Source: Lentzea albida (GTDB taxonomy: Bacteria > Actinomycetota > Actinomycetes > Mycobacteriales > Pseudonocardiaceae). Taken from it: a stretch of 64,000 nucleotides of DNA. This document shows positions 7,563 through 19,339 of this stretch, piece after piece. The stretch spans positions 1 to 64,000 of the forward strand of contig NZ_FOFV01000002.1 in the NCBI RefSeq assembly GCF_900111005.1, written 5' to 3'. The translations under genes were made by a program, and so were the position numbers. A model generated the notes under the pieces. That model made no database searches. It was not told the DNA's origin and was given only the letters and a program-made list of their open reading frames with translations. Position 1 is the stretch's first letter. Each line of letters starts with the position of its first letter.

Positions 7563-8642
7563 ATGATCGCCACAGTGGTGTGGGGCACCGGGAACGTAGG
7601 TCGTGCCGCGATTCGCGCCGTCGAGGCCCATCCGGCACTCAAGCTGACGGCCGTCGTCGTCCACAACCCGGACAAGGTCGGCCGGGACGCGGGCGACCTC
7701 GCCGGACTGGATCACGAGCTGGGAGTCGCGGCCACCGCCGACATCGACGCCGTGCTGGCCACCAGCCCGCGGGCCGTCGTGTACGCGGCGTCGGGCGACA
7801 TCAGGCCGGACGACGCGCTGGCCGACATCACCAAGGCGATCAGGGCGGGCGCCGTCGTCGTGACGCCCTCGCTGTACGCGCTCTACGACCATCGCAGCGC
7901 ACCGCCCGAGTTGCGAGAACCGGTTCTAGCCGCGATCGCGGACGGGGGCGGGTCGCTGTTCGTCTCCGGGGTCGATCCCGGCTGGGGCAACGACGTGCTG
8001 CCGTTGATGGTCAGCGGGCTCGGCAGCACGATCGACGCGGTGCGGTGCCAGGAGATCTTCGACTACTCCACCTACGACCAGCCCGACGCCGTGCGGTGGC
8101 TGATCGGGTTCGGGCAGCCGCTCGACTACCAGGCGCCCATGCTGATGCCCACCGTGCCGACGATGGTGTGGGGCGGGCAGATCCGGTTGCTGGCAAGGGC
8201 TCTCGGGGTCGAGCTGGACGAGATCCGGGAGACCGTCGACCGGCGTGCGCTCGACGAGACCGTGACCACCCGGACCATGGGCGAGTTCGAGAAGGGCACG
8301 CAGGGCGCCATCCGGTTCGAGGTGCAGGGCATCGTCGGCGGTGAGCCGTTGATCGTGATCGAACACGTCACGCGCATCCACGCCTCGTGCGCCACGGACT
8401 GGCCCGTGCCGCCGTCCGGGGACGGGGCGCACAAGGTGATCATCGAGGGGCGGCCGAGGATCGAGGTGTCGGTCGAGGCCGTGGACGAGGGCGAGAACCG
8501 GTCCGCCGGCGGGAACGCCACTGCGGTCGGGCGGATCGTCAACGCCATCGACTGGCTCGCCGCCGCGGAGCCCGGGCTGTACGACGCGCTCGACGTCCCG
8601 CTGCGGCCCGTCGCGGGCAAGCTCGGAAGGAGCAGGCCGTGA
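7563..8642 (+). CDS. NAD(P)-dependent dihydrodipicolinate-reductase-like oxidoreductase
   Basis: The 359-residue product begins with a Rossmann fold, VVWGTGNVGRAAIRAVEAHP (GxGNVG near residues 9-14). It resembles the actinobacterial family annotated as dihydrodipicolinate reductase or amine dehydrogenase (2,4-diaminopentanoate dehydrogenase-like). Actinobacteria carry many such copies besides the true dapB, so a lysine-pathway role is unlikely. It is the first gene of a leaderless operon and overlaps the next gene by 4 nt (GTGA). The KstR-like operator and the nearby cholesterol oxidase suggest a role in sterol or other lipophilic substrate metabolism (inference). Confidence 0.7.
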   Translation: MIATVVWGTGNVGRAAIRAVEAHPALKLTAVVVHNPDKVGRDAGDLAGLDHELGVAATADIDAVLATSPRAVVYAASGDIRPDDALADITKAIRAGAVVVTPSLYALYDHRSAPPELREPVLAAIADGGGSLFVSGVDPGWGNDVLPLMVSGLGSTIDAVRCQEIFDYSTYDQPDAVRWLIGFGQPLDYQAPMLMPTVPTMVWGGQIRLLARALGVELDEIRETVDRRALDETVTTRTMGEFEKGTQGAIRFEVQGIVGGEPLIVIEHVTRIHASCATDWPVPPSGDGAHKVIIEGRPRIEVSVEAVDEGENRSAGGNATAVGRIVNAIDWLAAAEPGLYDALDVPLRPVAGKLGRSRP

Positions 8643-9112
8643 ACATCGACATCCCCGAGGGCAAGGACCCCATCGGGTACGTGTGGGGCGAGCTGGTGCC
8701 CGGCATCGGCATGGCCGCGGCCAACCTCTCGCTCGCCGTGTACCAGCACACGACACTGGGGCTGCGCGAGTTCGAGGCGGCGCGGCTGCGGATCGCGCAG
8801 ATCAACGGGTGCATGTTCTGCCTCGACTGGCGGACCGAACGCGACGGCGTCAAGGTCGAGGACGACTTCGCCGACGCGGTGACCCAGTGGCGCACCACCG
8901 ACGCCTTCGACGACCGGGCGAGGCTGGCCGCGGAGTACGCCGAGCGGTACGCACTGGACCACCACGGTCTCGACGAGGAGTTCTGGGCCCGGATGGCCCG
9001 GCACTACACGCAGGTGGAGATCGTGGAACTCACGATGAGCATCGGGGCCTGGCTGGTCTTCGGCCGGTTGAACAGGGTGTTCGGCCTCGACGCGATGTGC
9101 GTGCTGCCGAAG

Positions 9113-9118
<6 letters not shown>
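8639..9118 (+). CDS. Carboxymuconolactone decarboxylase / AhpD-like family protein
   Basis: The 159-residue product starts at GTG 8639, overlapping the previous stop by 4 nt and preceded by GGAAGGAGC. It carries the CxxC motif (GCMFCLDW, about residues 58-65) and a later histidine (RHYTQVEIVEL, near 121), the pattern of alkylhydroperoxidase AhpD-like proteins. These are small helical, often hexameric proteins that reduce peroxides or act as decarboxylases. Coupling to the upstream reductase suggests a two-step pathway. The stop codon forms part of an inverted repeat shared with the convergent cholesterol oxidase stop. Confidence 0.8.
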
Positions 9119-12900
<3,782 letters not shown>

Positions 12901-12984
12901 GCGCCCCTGTCAGGGTGGTGGCGACGCCGGGACTTCCACCGTGGACCAGTGCCTGACGGCGGGTCTGGTCGACGGCGTGCGTCA

Positions 12985-14073
12985 TCAGGCGAACGGCAGC
13001 GGCGGTCCCGGGGTGCGCGCGACGATCGCGGCCGTGGCGATCAGGTCCCAGCCGGGTGCGTACTGGTTGCCGGTGCTCATGTGCGGGGCGTGCTTCTCGT
13101 AGCGGTCGAGCAACTCCCACACGGAGTCGAAGACCGCCTTGTGCGGGTGGCCGGACGGGACGTGGCAGCAGTGCCGGGCGAGGTCCAGCGTCTGGCCGGG
13201 GGACTCGCCGCGCTTCGTGGCCTCGACGCCCGCGGCCAGGTAGACGTAGAGCCTCTCCAGCAACGGGTCCAGCCTCGGGACGCGCATCGGCGCGGGCCCG
13301 AGGTCGGCGAGGTCGTCGCGGGCGATCAGCCTCCGCGTCTGTCCACCTAGGACACTCGCGACCTCCTGCGCGGTGAGGCCGGCGTACTGCGCGCAGCGGG
13401 CCGTCGCGTGCGCGCCCCACGTCGGCGTCGAGTACGGGACGTCGCTGCCGAACAACACCTGGCCCGGCGGGATGGTGCCGAGCGCCGTGACCAGGTCGGT
13501 GGGACTCCACCACGACGTGTCGAAGAACAGGTTCCGCCTGGGGTGGCCGGACAGCCACGCGAGGTCGGTCAGTCCGGCGTGCGCCAGGACGATCCGCGCA
13601 CCGGGGAACCGTTCGAGGACCGCGAGCAGGGTGTCGCCGTAAGGGTTCACCTCCGGTCCCGCGTGGAGCACCACCGGCAGGCGGAGTTCGTGGGCGAGCC
13701 CGAGGACGCCGTCGAGCCGGTCGTCGCCGAGGTCGAACTCGTCGCTCGCCGGGTGGAGCTTGATCCCCGCCGCCCCGGCTTCCACGCAGCGCGCCGCCTC
13801 CCCCGGATCGTCCGGCGTGACGCGGCAGAAGGCGACCAGCACGTCGTCGGCCTCGGCGAGCACGGCGTCGTTGGCGGCGCGGTACCCGTCCGGTTCGGTC
13901 AGCGGGAACACCGCCGCGCGGGCGTCCAGAGTGGACAGGGCGGCGCGCAGCTGCGGCACGGTGGCGGAGAACCCGCTCGGGTCGTTCGTGCCGACGTGCG
14001 TGTGGACGTCGAAGAGCGGGTCTTCGACGCCCAACGCGTCCCACCAGGGCCTCACCAGATCGTCCGCGTACAT
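12985..14073 (-). CDS. Amidohydrolase-family (TIM-barrel metal-dependent) hydrolase
   Basis: The 362-residue product starts at ATG 14073 with GGGAGAG upstream; the frame stays open to 14187, so an N-terminal extension is possible. It has the amidohydrolase_2 signature: FDVHTHVG near 20-27 for metal binding, GIKLHP in mid-barrel, VVLHAG, IVLAHAG and the late FGSDVP aspartate. These enzymes hydrolyse or decarboxylate small carboxylates or lactones, and the substrate cannot be inferred. It converges on the amine oxidase across an 84-bp gap that holds a small palindrome at 12905-12915. Confidence 0.75.
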   Translation of the reverse strand: MYADDLVRPWWDALGVEDPLFDVHTHVGTNDPSGFSATVPQLRAALSTLDARAAVFPLTEPDGYRAANDAVLAEADDVLVAFCRVTPDDPGEAARCVEAGAAGIKLHPASDEFDLGDDRLDGVLGLAHELRLPVVLHAGPEVNPYGDTLLAVLERFPGARIVLAHAGLTDLAWLSGHPRRNLFFDTSWWSPTDLVTALGTIPPGQVLFGSDVPYSTPTWGAHATARCAQYAGLTAQEVASVLGGQTRRLIARDDLADLGPAPMRVPRLDPLLERLYVYLAAGVEATKRGESPGQTLDLARHCCHVPSGHPHKAVFDSVWELLDRYEKHAPHMSTGNQYAPGWDLIATAAIVARTPGPPLPFA

Positions 14074-14099
14074 CCGCTCTCCCGTCGTCACGGCCTGAA

Positions 14100-14120
14100 T
14101 GCCCGGATGATCACCGGGCA
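14100..14120. promoter_or_regulatory. Dyad in the divergent amidohydrolase / GH31 region
   Basis: TGCCCGG (14100-14106) and CCGGGCA (14114-14120) are 7-bp inverted arms with a 7-nt spacer, 27 bp upstream of the amidohydrolase start. It is a possible operator or hairpin; no regulator is adjacent. Confidence 0.3.
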
Positions 14121-14202
14121 AACCGCTGAGCCGTTCGCCAGTTGAGACGGTGCGCCAAGTGGCCTCTTGATCGCTCAACACGCGCACGCCAAGGTGAGGA
14201 AG

Positions 14203-14218
14203 GTTCAGCTACCTGAAC
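14203..14218. promoter_or_regulatory. Dyad upstream of the GH31 gene
   Basis: GTTCAG (14203-14208), four bases, CTGAAC (14213-14218) is a perfect dyad 37 nt before the GH31 start. Its position fits an operator near the transcription start for a sugar-responsive regulator (inference). Confidence 0.35.
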
Positions 14219-14254
14219 ACCTCGGAAGCCGACGGCGTCAGACGAGGAGCACGA

Positions 14255-17242
14255 ATGCGGAAACGCACGACGATCGTCCCTCTGCTAGCCCTTCTGGGCC
14301 TGGTCCTCCCCGCACCCGCGACCGCCCAGCCGAACGGCACGGTCACGTCGGGACAGGCCAGGTTCCAGATCCTCTCCCCCACCCTCATCCGGTCCGAGTT
14401 CGCCGGAGACCGCGTCTTCGAGAACCAGGCGACTTACAACGTTGTAAACAGAACCTTCCCCCGCACGGCCTACAGCACCCGGACCGAGAACGGCTGGCTG
14501 GTCATCACCACCTCGGCGATGACCCTGCGCTACCGCGTCGGTTCCGGGCCGTTCCGCGCGGACAACATCGAGCTGAAGACCGGGAGCACGACCGCGTCCC
14601 CGTGGCGGCGGGTGGTCTGTGCGACCGGACAGCTGTGCGAGGCCGAGGACCAGCACCGCGAGGGCATGCTCGTCGCGGCGGACCACGCGGGCCACACCGG
14701 CTGGGGCTTCGTCGCCGGGTTCTCCTACGTCAACAACGGCGTCACGGCCACCGTGCGCGCGACCAGTGCGGGCAGGCACCGGGTCGTCGTGCGGTACGCG
14801 AACGGGCAGGGCGGCGACGGCAAGCACGAGAACCGCACGCTCGGCCTCAGCGTCGACGGGCAGGCACCGCGGCAGATCACGCTGCCGAGGACGGCGAACT
14901 GGGACGACTGGCAGCAGGTGGCCACCGAGGTCGACCTCTCGGCCGGTGAGCACCGCGTCTCCCTCACGCGCGGCGCCGGCGACTCGGGCAACGTCAACGT
15001 TGACAGCCTCGCCCTGCTCGCGGCCGGACAGGCCTATCCCACGACCAGAGCGGTCGACGACTGCCGGTTCGGCACCAGCTGCGAGGCCGAGAACGGGGTG
15101 ATCGGCGGCCCGGCCAAGATCGCCGACGAGCACGCCGGCCACGCGGGCACCGGGTTCGTCGCCGAACTGCGGGGCGGCACGCTGCTGACCCAGCGCGTGA
15201 GCAGCGTCCCGGCCGCCGGCACGTACCCCGTGGTCCTGCGCTACGCCAACGGTGTCGGTGGCGACGGCAAGCACGAACCGCGGACCGTGTTCCTCAACGG
15301 CCAGGCGATCACGTTGCCCACCACGGCGAACTGGGCCACGTGGGCCACGGCGACCGCGCAGGTCCCGTTGCCCGCCGGCACCTCCGACCTGAACGTCACG
15401 TGCCCGGACAGCGGCTGCCACGTCAACCTCGACACCGTCGGGGTGAACAACTCGGCGCAGCACATCGCGCTCGGCGGGTACCGGCGGTCGCTCGACGGGT
15501 ACACCGGCACCAACGGCGATCCGAAGCTGTACCCCGGCCTGATGTACCGCGACGGCTGGTACGCGCTGGACGACACGTCGTCCGCCCTGCGCAACGGGAC
15601 CCCGCGCGCGGACCGGGGCGCGCAGCCGTACCAGGACGGTTACGTGTTCGGCTACGGCCAGGACTACAAGACCGCCCTGGGCGACCTCGCGACGCTGACC
15701 GGCGGGCCGAAGCTGTTGCCGCGCTGGGCCTACGGCGTCTGGTACTCCGAGTACATCGACAGGACCGCGGCGGACTTCCGCGACCGGATCCTGCCCGCGT
15801 TCCGGCAGCACGGCGTGCCGCTGGACGTCCTGGTGGTCGACACCGACTTCAAGGGCCACAACCTGTGGAACGGCTGGCGGATGGACTCGTCCAAGTTCCC
15901 GGATCCGCAGGGGTTCCTGGACTGGGCGCACGGCGAGGGTCTGCACAGCACCCTCAACATCCACCCGAGCATCCAGGGCGACGACCCGGACTTCGCGCGG
16001 GCGCAGGCCACCGCGAAGGGCAAGCTGGCCAAGGGCAACTGCGCGAACTGCTACCTGTTCGACTGGGGCGACCCGGACCAGCTGCGGGCCTACGTCGAGC
16101 TGCACAGCAAGATGCCGACCGACTTCTGGTGGCTCGACTGGTGCTGCGACGGCTCGGGTTCGTCGTTGCGCGGCGTCACGCCGGACACGTGGATCAACGA
16201 GCAGTACTCGAAGATGGGCTCGTTCGCGTTCTCGCGCGGCTTCGGGTCGTTGCAGGCGGGCGGTTACAGCGGCGCGGGTCCGCTGCCGACAGGGCCGTGG
16301 GCGGAGAAGCGCACGACGCTGCACTTCACCGGGGACACGTCCTCGACGTGGGGCGTGCTGAAGGGCACCATCGGCTACACCTCGGCCGAGGGCGTCTCGA
16401 CGGGCATGTCGAACATCAGCCACGACATCGGCGGCCACAACGACACCACCGGGCTGCGCGGGTCGGAGCAGTACCTCGACAACGGCCAGCTCCGCTACAC
16501 CACCAAGATGCCGGACGACATGTACGCGCGGTGGGTGCAGCTCGGCGCGTTCCAGCCGATCACCCGACTGCACAGCAACCACGGCGACCGGTTGCCGTGG
16601 CAGTACGGACCGGCCGCGCAGGCGTCGGCGACGAAGTTCCTGAACCTGCGGGAACGGCTCGTGCCGTACCTGTACACGCTGGCGGAGCAGGCGAACCGCA
16701 CCGGTGTGCCGATGGTGCGGCCGGCGTGGCTCGAGCACCCCGGCAGCCCCGAGGCGTACTCCACTGTGGACAGCCAGTTCCTGCTCGGGCAGGACGTGCT
16801 CGTCGCGCCGATCACCACGCCCGGTGACGTCGGTGAGACGCGGGTCTGGTTCCCGCCCGGCAGCCAGTGGACGGACTACTTCACCGGCCGCGTGTACCAG
16901 GGCGGCACCTGGGCCACGGTCAGCGCGGGCTGGGACACCATGCCGGTGTTCCTGCGCTCGGGCGGGATCCTGGTGGAGCGCACGAACAACGTCGCCAACG
17001 ACGCGAAGAACCCGGCCAACGAGCTCACCGTGCACGTGACGGCGGGTGCCAAGGGCGAGTTCACCCTGTACGAGGACAAGGGGAAGCGCACCCGGATCAA
17101 GCAGTCCGGTGACGTGCTGACCGTGCAGTCGCCCGCGTTCTCCAAGAAGAAGTGGACCGTGGTCGTGCACGAAGCCGACGGCTCGACCCGGACCGTGCAG
17201 GGCTCGGGGAGGCCGGTGATCAGTCTTCGGGCACCCAGGTGA
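14255..17242 (+). CDS. Secreted glycoside hydrolase family 31 enzyme with two CBM35/CBM6-like modules
   Basis: The 995-residue product starts at ATG 14255 after GAGGAGCACGA and has a signal peptide (about 1-24). A GH31 N-terminal strand region (30-115) is interrupted by two carbohydrate-binding-type modules (about 128-258 and 270-395). Both contain CEAE or CEAEN, YANGxGGDGKHE and a closing N-V-D/N-L-D-x-x strand. The GH31 barrel then follows, with nucleophile Asp628 (WWLDW) and acid/base Asp694 (FTGDTSSTW), and a C-terminal beta domain. The family cleaves alpha-glucosides, alpha-xylosides or alpha-galactosides with retention; the substrate is not clear. The stop overlaps the convergent GntR gene by 23 nt. 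Confidence 0.85.
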   Translation: MRKRTTIVPLLALLGLVLPAPATAQPNGTVTSGQARFQILSPTLIRSEFAGDRVFENQATYNVVNRTFPRTAYSTRTENGWLVITTSAMTLRYRVGSGPFRADNIELKTGSTTASPWRRVVCATGQLCEAEDQHREGMLVAADHAGHTGWGFVAGFSYVNNGVTATVRATSAGRHRVVVRYANGQGGDGKHENRTLGLSVDGQAPRQITLPRTANWDDWQQVATEVDLSAGEHRVSLTRGAGDSGNVNVDSLALLAAGQAYPTTRAVDDCRFGTSCEAENGVIGGPAKIADEHAGHAGTGFVAELRGGTLLTQRVSSVPAAGTYPVVLRYANGVGGDGKHEPRTVFLNGQAITLPTTANWATWATATAQVPLPAGTSDLNVTCPDSGCHVNLDTVGVNNSAQHIALGGYRRSLDGYTGTNGDPKLYPGLMYRDGWYALDDTSSALRNGTPRADRGAQPYQDGYVFGYGQDYKTALGDLATLTGGPKLLPRWAYGVWYSEYIDRTAADFRDRILPAFRQHGVPLDVLVVDTDFKGHNLWNGWRMDSSKFPDPQGFLDWAHGEGLHSTLNIHPSIQGDDPDFARAQATAKGKLAKGNCANCYLFDWGDPDQLRAYVELHSKMPTDFWWLDWCCDGSGSSLRGVTPDTWINEQYSKMGSFAFSRGFGSLQAGGYSGAGPLPTGPWAEKRTTLHFTGDTSSTWGVLKGTIGYTSAEGVSTGMSNISHDIGGHNDTTGLRGSEQYLDNGQLRYTTKMPDDMYARWVQLGAFQPITRLHSNHGDRLPWQYGPAAQASATKFLNLRERLVPYLYTLAEQANRTGVPMVRPAWLEHPGSPEAYSTVDSQFLLGQDVLVAPITTPGDVGETRVWFPPGSQWTDYFTGRVYQGGTWATVSAGWDTMPVFLRSGGILVERTNNVANDAKNPANELTVHVTAGAKGEFTLYEDKGKRTRIKQSGDVLTVQSPAFSKKKWTVVVHEADGSTRTVQGSGRPVISLRAPR

Positions 17243-17921
17243 GCAGCCGGACCTTCGCGACGGTCCGGACGTGCTTGCGCATCGCCGCGGCGGCCTTCTT
17301 CGGGTCGCCCGCGGCGATGGCCTCGTAGATCGCCGTGTGCTGCGCCAGTGACCGGGACGGGCGCCCCGGCTGGCGCAGCGACTCGGTGCGGCTCTCGGTG
17401 ATCTGCCGGGCGATGGTCTTCATGAAGTCGGCCAGCAGCGAGCTGTGGGCGGCGGCGGTGACGGCGGCGTGGAAGCGGCGATCCCCCTCCACGCCGTTCT
17501 CCCCTCCTGCGATCTCGTCGCGCATGTAGTCGAGCGCCTCGCGGATCGTCTCGAGCTCGGCGTCGGTGCGGCGTTCGGCTGCCAGTTCGGCCAGCTTGGT
17601 CTCCAGGGCCTCGCGGGCCTCCAGCACCTCGGGCAGGCGCTTGCGGCGCTCGACGAGCTGCTCGACCGGCTCGACGTCGAGGGTGTCGCGCACCAGGTAC
17701 GTGCCGCCGCCGTGCCGGGCCTCGACCAGGCCCTGGACCTCCAGGACCACGATCGCCTGCTTGACCGACGCCCTGCTCACGCCCAGGCTCGCCGCCAGGT
17801 CGCGCTCGGCGGGCAGCCTGTCGCCCGCGCTCAGCCCCGCCTCGGTGACGTACGCGCGCAGCCGTTCGAGCACCTGCTCGTACAGGCGGGACTTCACCAT
17901 CGGCCGGAGCGCTTCGGACAT
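17220..17921 (-). CDS. GntR/FadR-family transcriptional regulator, probable malonate repressor
   Basis: The 233-residue product starts at ATG 17921; a TTG at 17942 would add seven residues but falls on an operator. An N-terminal winged helix (RLPAERDLAASLGVSRASVKQAI) is followed by an all-helical FCD domain (Asp/His-rich, RRFHAAV near 150), the layout of FadR-type sensors of small carboxylates. It is divergent from matC, and three copies of an AGTGGCT half-site dyad lie between them. By analogy with MatR of malonate operons, it should repress matC-matB-carboxyltransferase until malonate or malonyl-CoA is present (inference from position). Confidence 0.82.
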   Translation of the reverse strand: MSEALRPMVKSRLYEQVLERLRAYVTEAGLSAGDRLPAERDLAASLGVSRASVKQAIVVLEVQGLVEARHGGGTYLVRDTLDVEPVEQLVERRKRLPEVLEAREALETKLAELAAERRTDAELETIREALDYMRDEIAGGENGVEGDRRFHAAVTAAAHSSLLADFMKTIARQITESRTESLRQPGRPSRSLAQHTAIYEAIAAGDPKKAAAAMRKHVRTVAKVRLLTWVPED

Positions 17922-17941
17922 TTCGTCAGGATAACCGTCCA

Positions 17942-17956
17942 AGTGGCTGAGCCACT
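17942..17956. promoter_or_regulatory. Operator 1 for the GntR regulator
   Basis: AGTGGCT-G-AGCCACT is a perfect 7+7 palindrome 21 bp upstream of the regulator start, suited to autoregulation. It shares its half-site with operator 2 on the matC side. Confidence 0.65.
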
Positions 17957-17966
17957 AGGCCACCTC

Positions 17967-17999
17967 TTGACAGCCGCCGGACAACGGGCGGAAAGTGGC
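17967..17999 (+). promoter_or_regulatory. Putative matC promoter
   Basis: TTGACA at 17967-17972 is a consensus -35 box. The -10 region about 17-18 bp downstream (near GAAAGT, 17991-17996) is poor and overlaps operator 2, so the regulator would compete with RNA polymerase. Confidence 0.4.
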
Positions 18000-18016
18000 T
18001 CATCCACTCAGCCACT
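17994..18016. promoter_or_regulatory. Operator 2, two overlapping half-site pairs
   Basis: AGTGGCT (17994-18000) pairs with ATCCACT (18002-18008, one mismatch) at the same spacing as operator 1 and with a perfect AGCCACT at 18010-18016. Three half-sites in 23 bp could support cooperative binding. Confidence 0.55.
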
Positions 18017-18045
18017 GGGACAACCCAACGACGGGAGCCCTGCCC

Positions 18046-19335
18046 ATGTCCGCCGAACTGATCTCGATACTCGTGCTGGTCGTGGTCTTCGTCATCGCCA
18101 CGACGCGATCGATCAACATGGGAGCGCTGGCCTTCGCCGCCGCCTTCGGTGTCGGCACGCTGGTCGCGGACATGAAGACCGACGACATCTTCAAAGGCTT
18201 CCCCGGCTCGTTGTTCGTCGTGCTGGTCGGGGTGACGTTCCTGTTCGCCATCGCCCGCGCCAACGGCACCACGGACTGGCTGGTGCACCGGGCGATCCGG
18301 CTGGTCGGCGGGCGGATCGCGCTGATGCCGTGGGTGATGTTCGCGATCACCGGCGTGCTGACGGCGATCGGCGCGGTGAGCCCGGCGGCGGTGGCGATCG
18401 TGGCGCCGATCGCGATGGGCTTCGCGGCCAAGTACAGGATCAGCCCGCTCCTGATGGGCGTGATGGTCGTGCACGGCGCGCAGGCCGGCGGGTTCTCCCC
18501 CATCAGCATCTACGGCACGATCGTCAACGAGATCGTGGACAAGGAGGGCCTGCCGGGCAACGAGATCGTGCTGTTCCTGGCGAGCCTCGTGGTGAACCTG
18601 CTGATCGCCGTCGCGGTGTTCGTGGTGTGCGGCGGCATGAAGCTCGCCCGGCAGCCGCTGGACGCACCGGCGCTGGTCCGCACCGGTGGCGGCGGTACTG
18701 GCCCTGAAGACGACGAGCCCGCGGAGGAGCGCGTCACCCTGACCGCGCCCCGCATCGCCACCCTGCTCGGCCTCGTGGCGCTCGTGGTCGCCGCCCTCGG
18801 GTTCGACCTCGACGTCGGCCTCGCCGCGATCACCGTGGCCGTGCTGCTCAGCGTCGTGTGGCCGGAGACCTCCAAGCAGGCCATCACCCAGATCACCTGG
18901 CCGACCGTGCTGCTGATCTGCGGCATCCTGACCTACGTCGCCGTCCTGCAGAGCATGGGCACGATCAAGTGGGCGGGCGACTCGGTCGCGGGTGTCGGCG
19001 CTCCGCTGCTCGCCGCGCTGCTGATCTGCTACATCGGCGCGATCGTGTCGGCGTTCGCCTCGTCGGTCGGCATCATGGGCGCGCTGATCCCGCTGGCCGT
19101 GCCGTTCCTGCTGCAGGGCGAGGTGAGCGCGGTCGGGCTGATCGCGGCGCTGGCCGTGTCGGCGACCGTGGTCGACGTGAGTCCGTTCTCCACCAACGGC
19201 GCCCTGGTGCTGGCGGGTGCGCAGGACGTCGACCGCGACAAGTTCTTCAAGCAGTTGATGGTCTACGGCGGGATCATGGTCGCGGCGGCGCCGCCGCTGG
19301 TGTGGCTCGCCCTCGTCGTCCCGGGAATCTGGTGA
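18046..19335 (+). CDS. matC: Malonate/dicarboxylate carrier, MatC type
   Basis: The 429-residue product starts at ATG 18046. It has about 12 hydrophobic segments in two halves, joined by a polar cytoplasmic loop (about 207-240, GGGTGPEDDEPAEER). The N-terminal half fits the MatC_N domain, with AIGAVSPAAVAIVAP and GAQAGGFSPISIYGTIVN, and the second half repeats it with VVDVSPFSTNGALVL, a glycine/serine-rich re-entrant pattern of ion-transporter superfamily carriers. It lies directly upstream of matB (4-nt gap) and divergent from the GntR gene, as in known malonate operons, so malonate import is the likely role. Confidence 0.82.
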   Translation: MSAELISILVLVVVFVIATTRSINMGALAFAAAFGVGTLVADMKTDDIFKGFPGSLFVVLVGVTFLFAIARANGTTDWLVHRAIRLVGGRIALMPWVMFAITGVLTAIGAVSPAAVAIVAPIAMGFAAKYRISPLLMGVMVVHGAQAGGFSPISIYGTIVNEIVDKEGLPGNEIVLFLASLVVNLLIAVAVFVVCGGMKLARQPLDAPALVRTGGGGTGPEDDEPAEERVTLTAPRIATLLGLVALVVAALGFDLDVGLAAITVAVLLSVVWPETSKQAITQITWPTVLLICGILTYVAVLQSMGTIKWAGDSVAGVGAPLLAALLICYIGAIVSAFASSVGIMGALIPLAVPFLLQGEVSAVGLIAALAVSATVVDVSPFSTNGALVLAGAQDVDRDKFFKQLMVYGGIMVAAAPPLVWLALVVPGIW

Positions 19336-19339
19336 GTTG

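Noticed and set aside
14285..17170. 961-codon frame antisense to the GH31 gene
   Set aside because: The composition is that of an antisense shadow, and the GH31 frame has intact catalytic motifs and a ribosome site.
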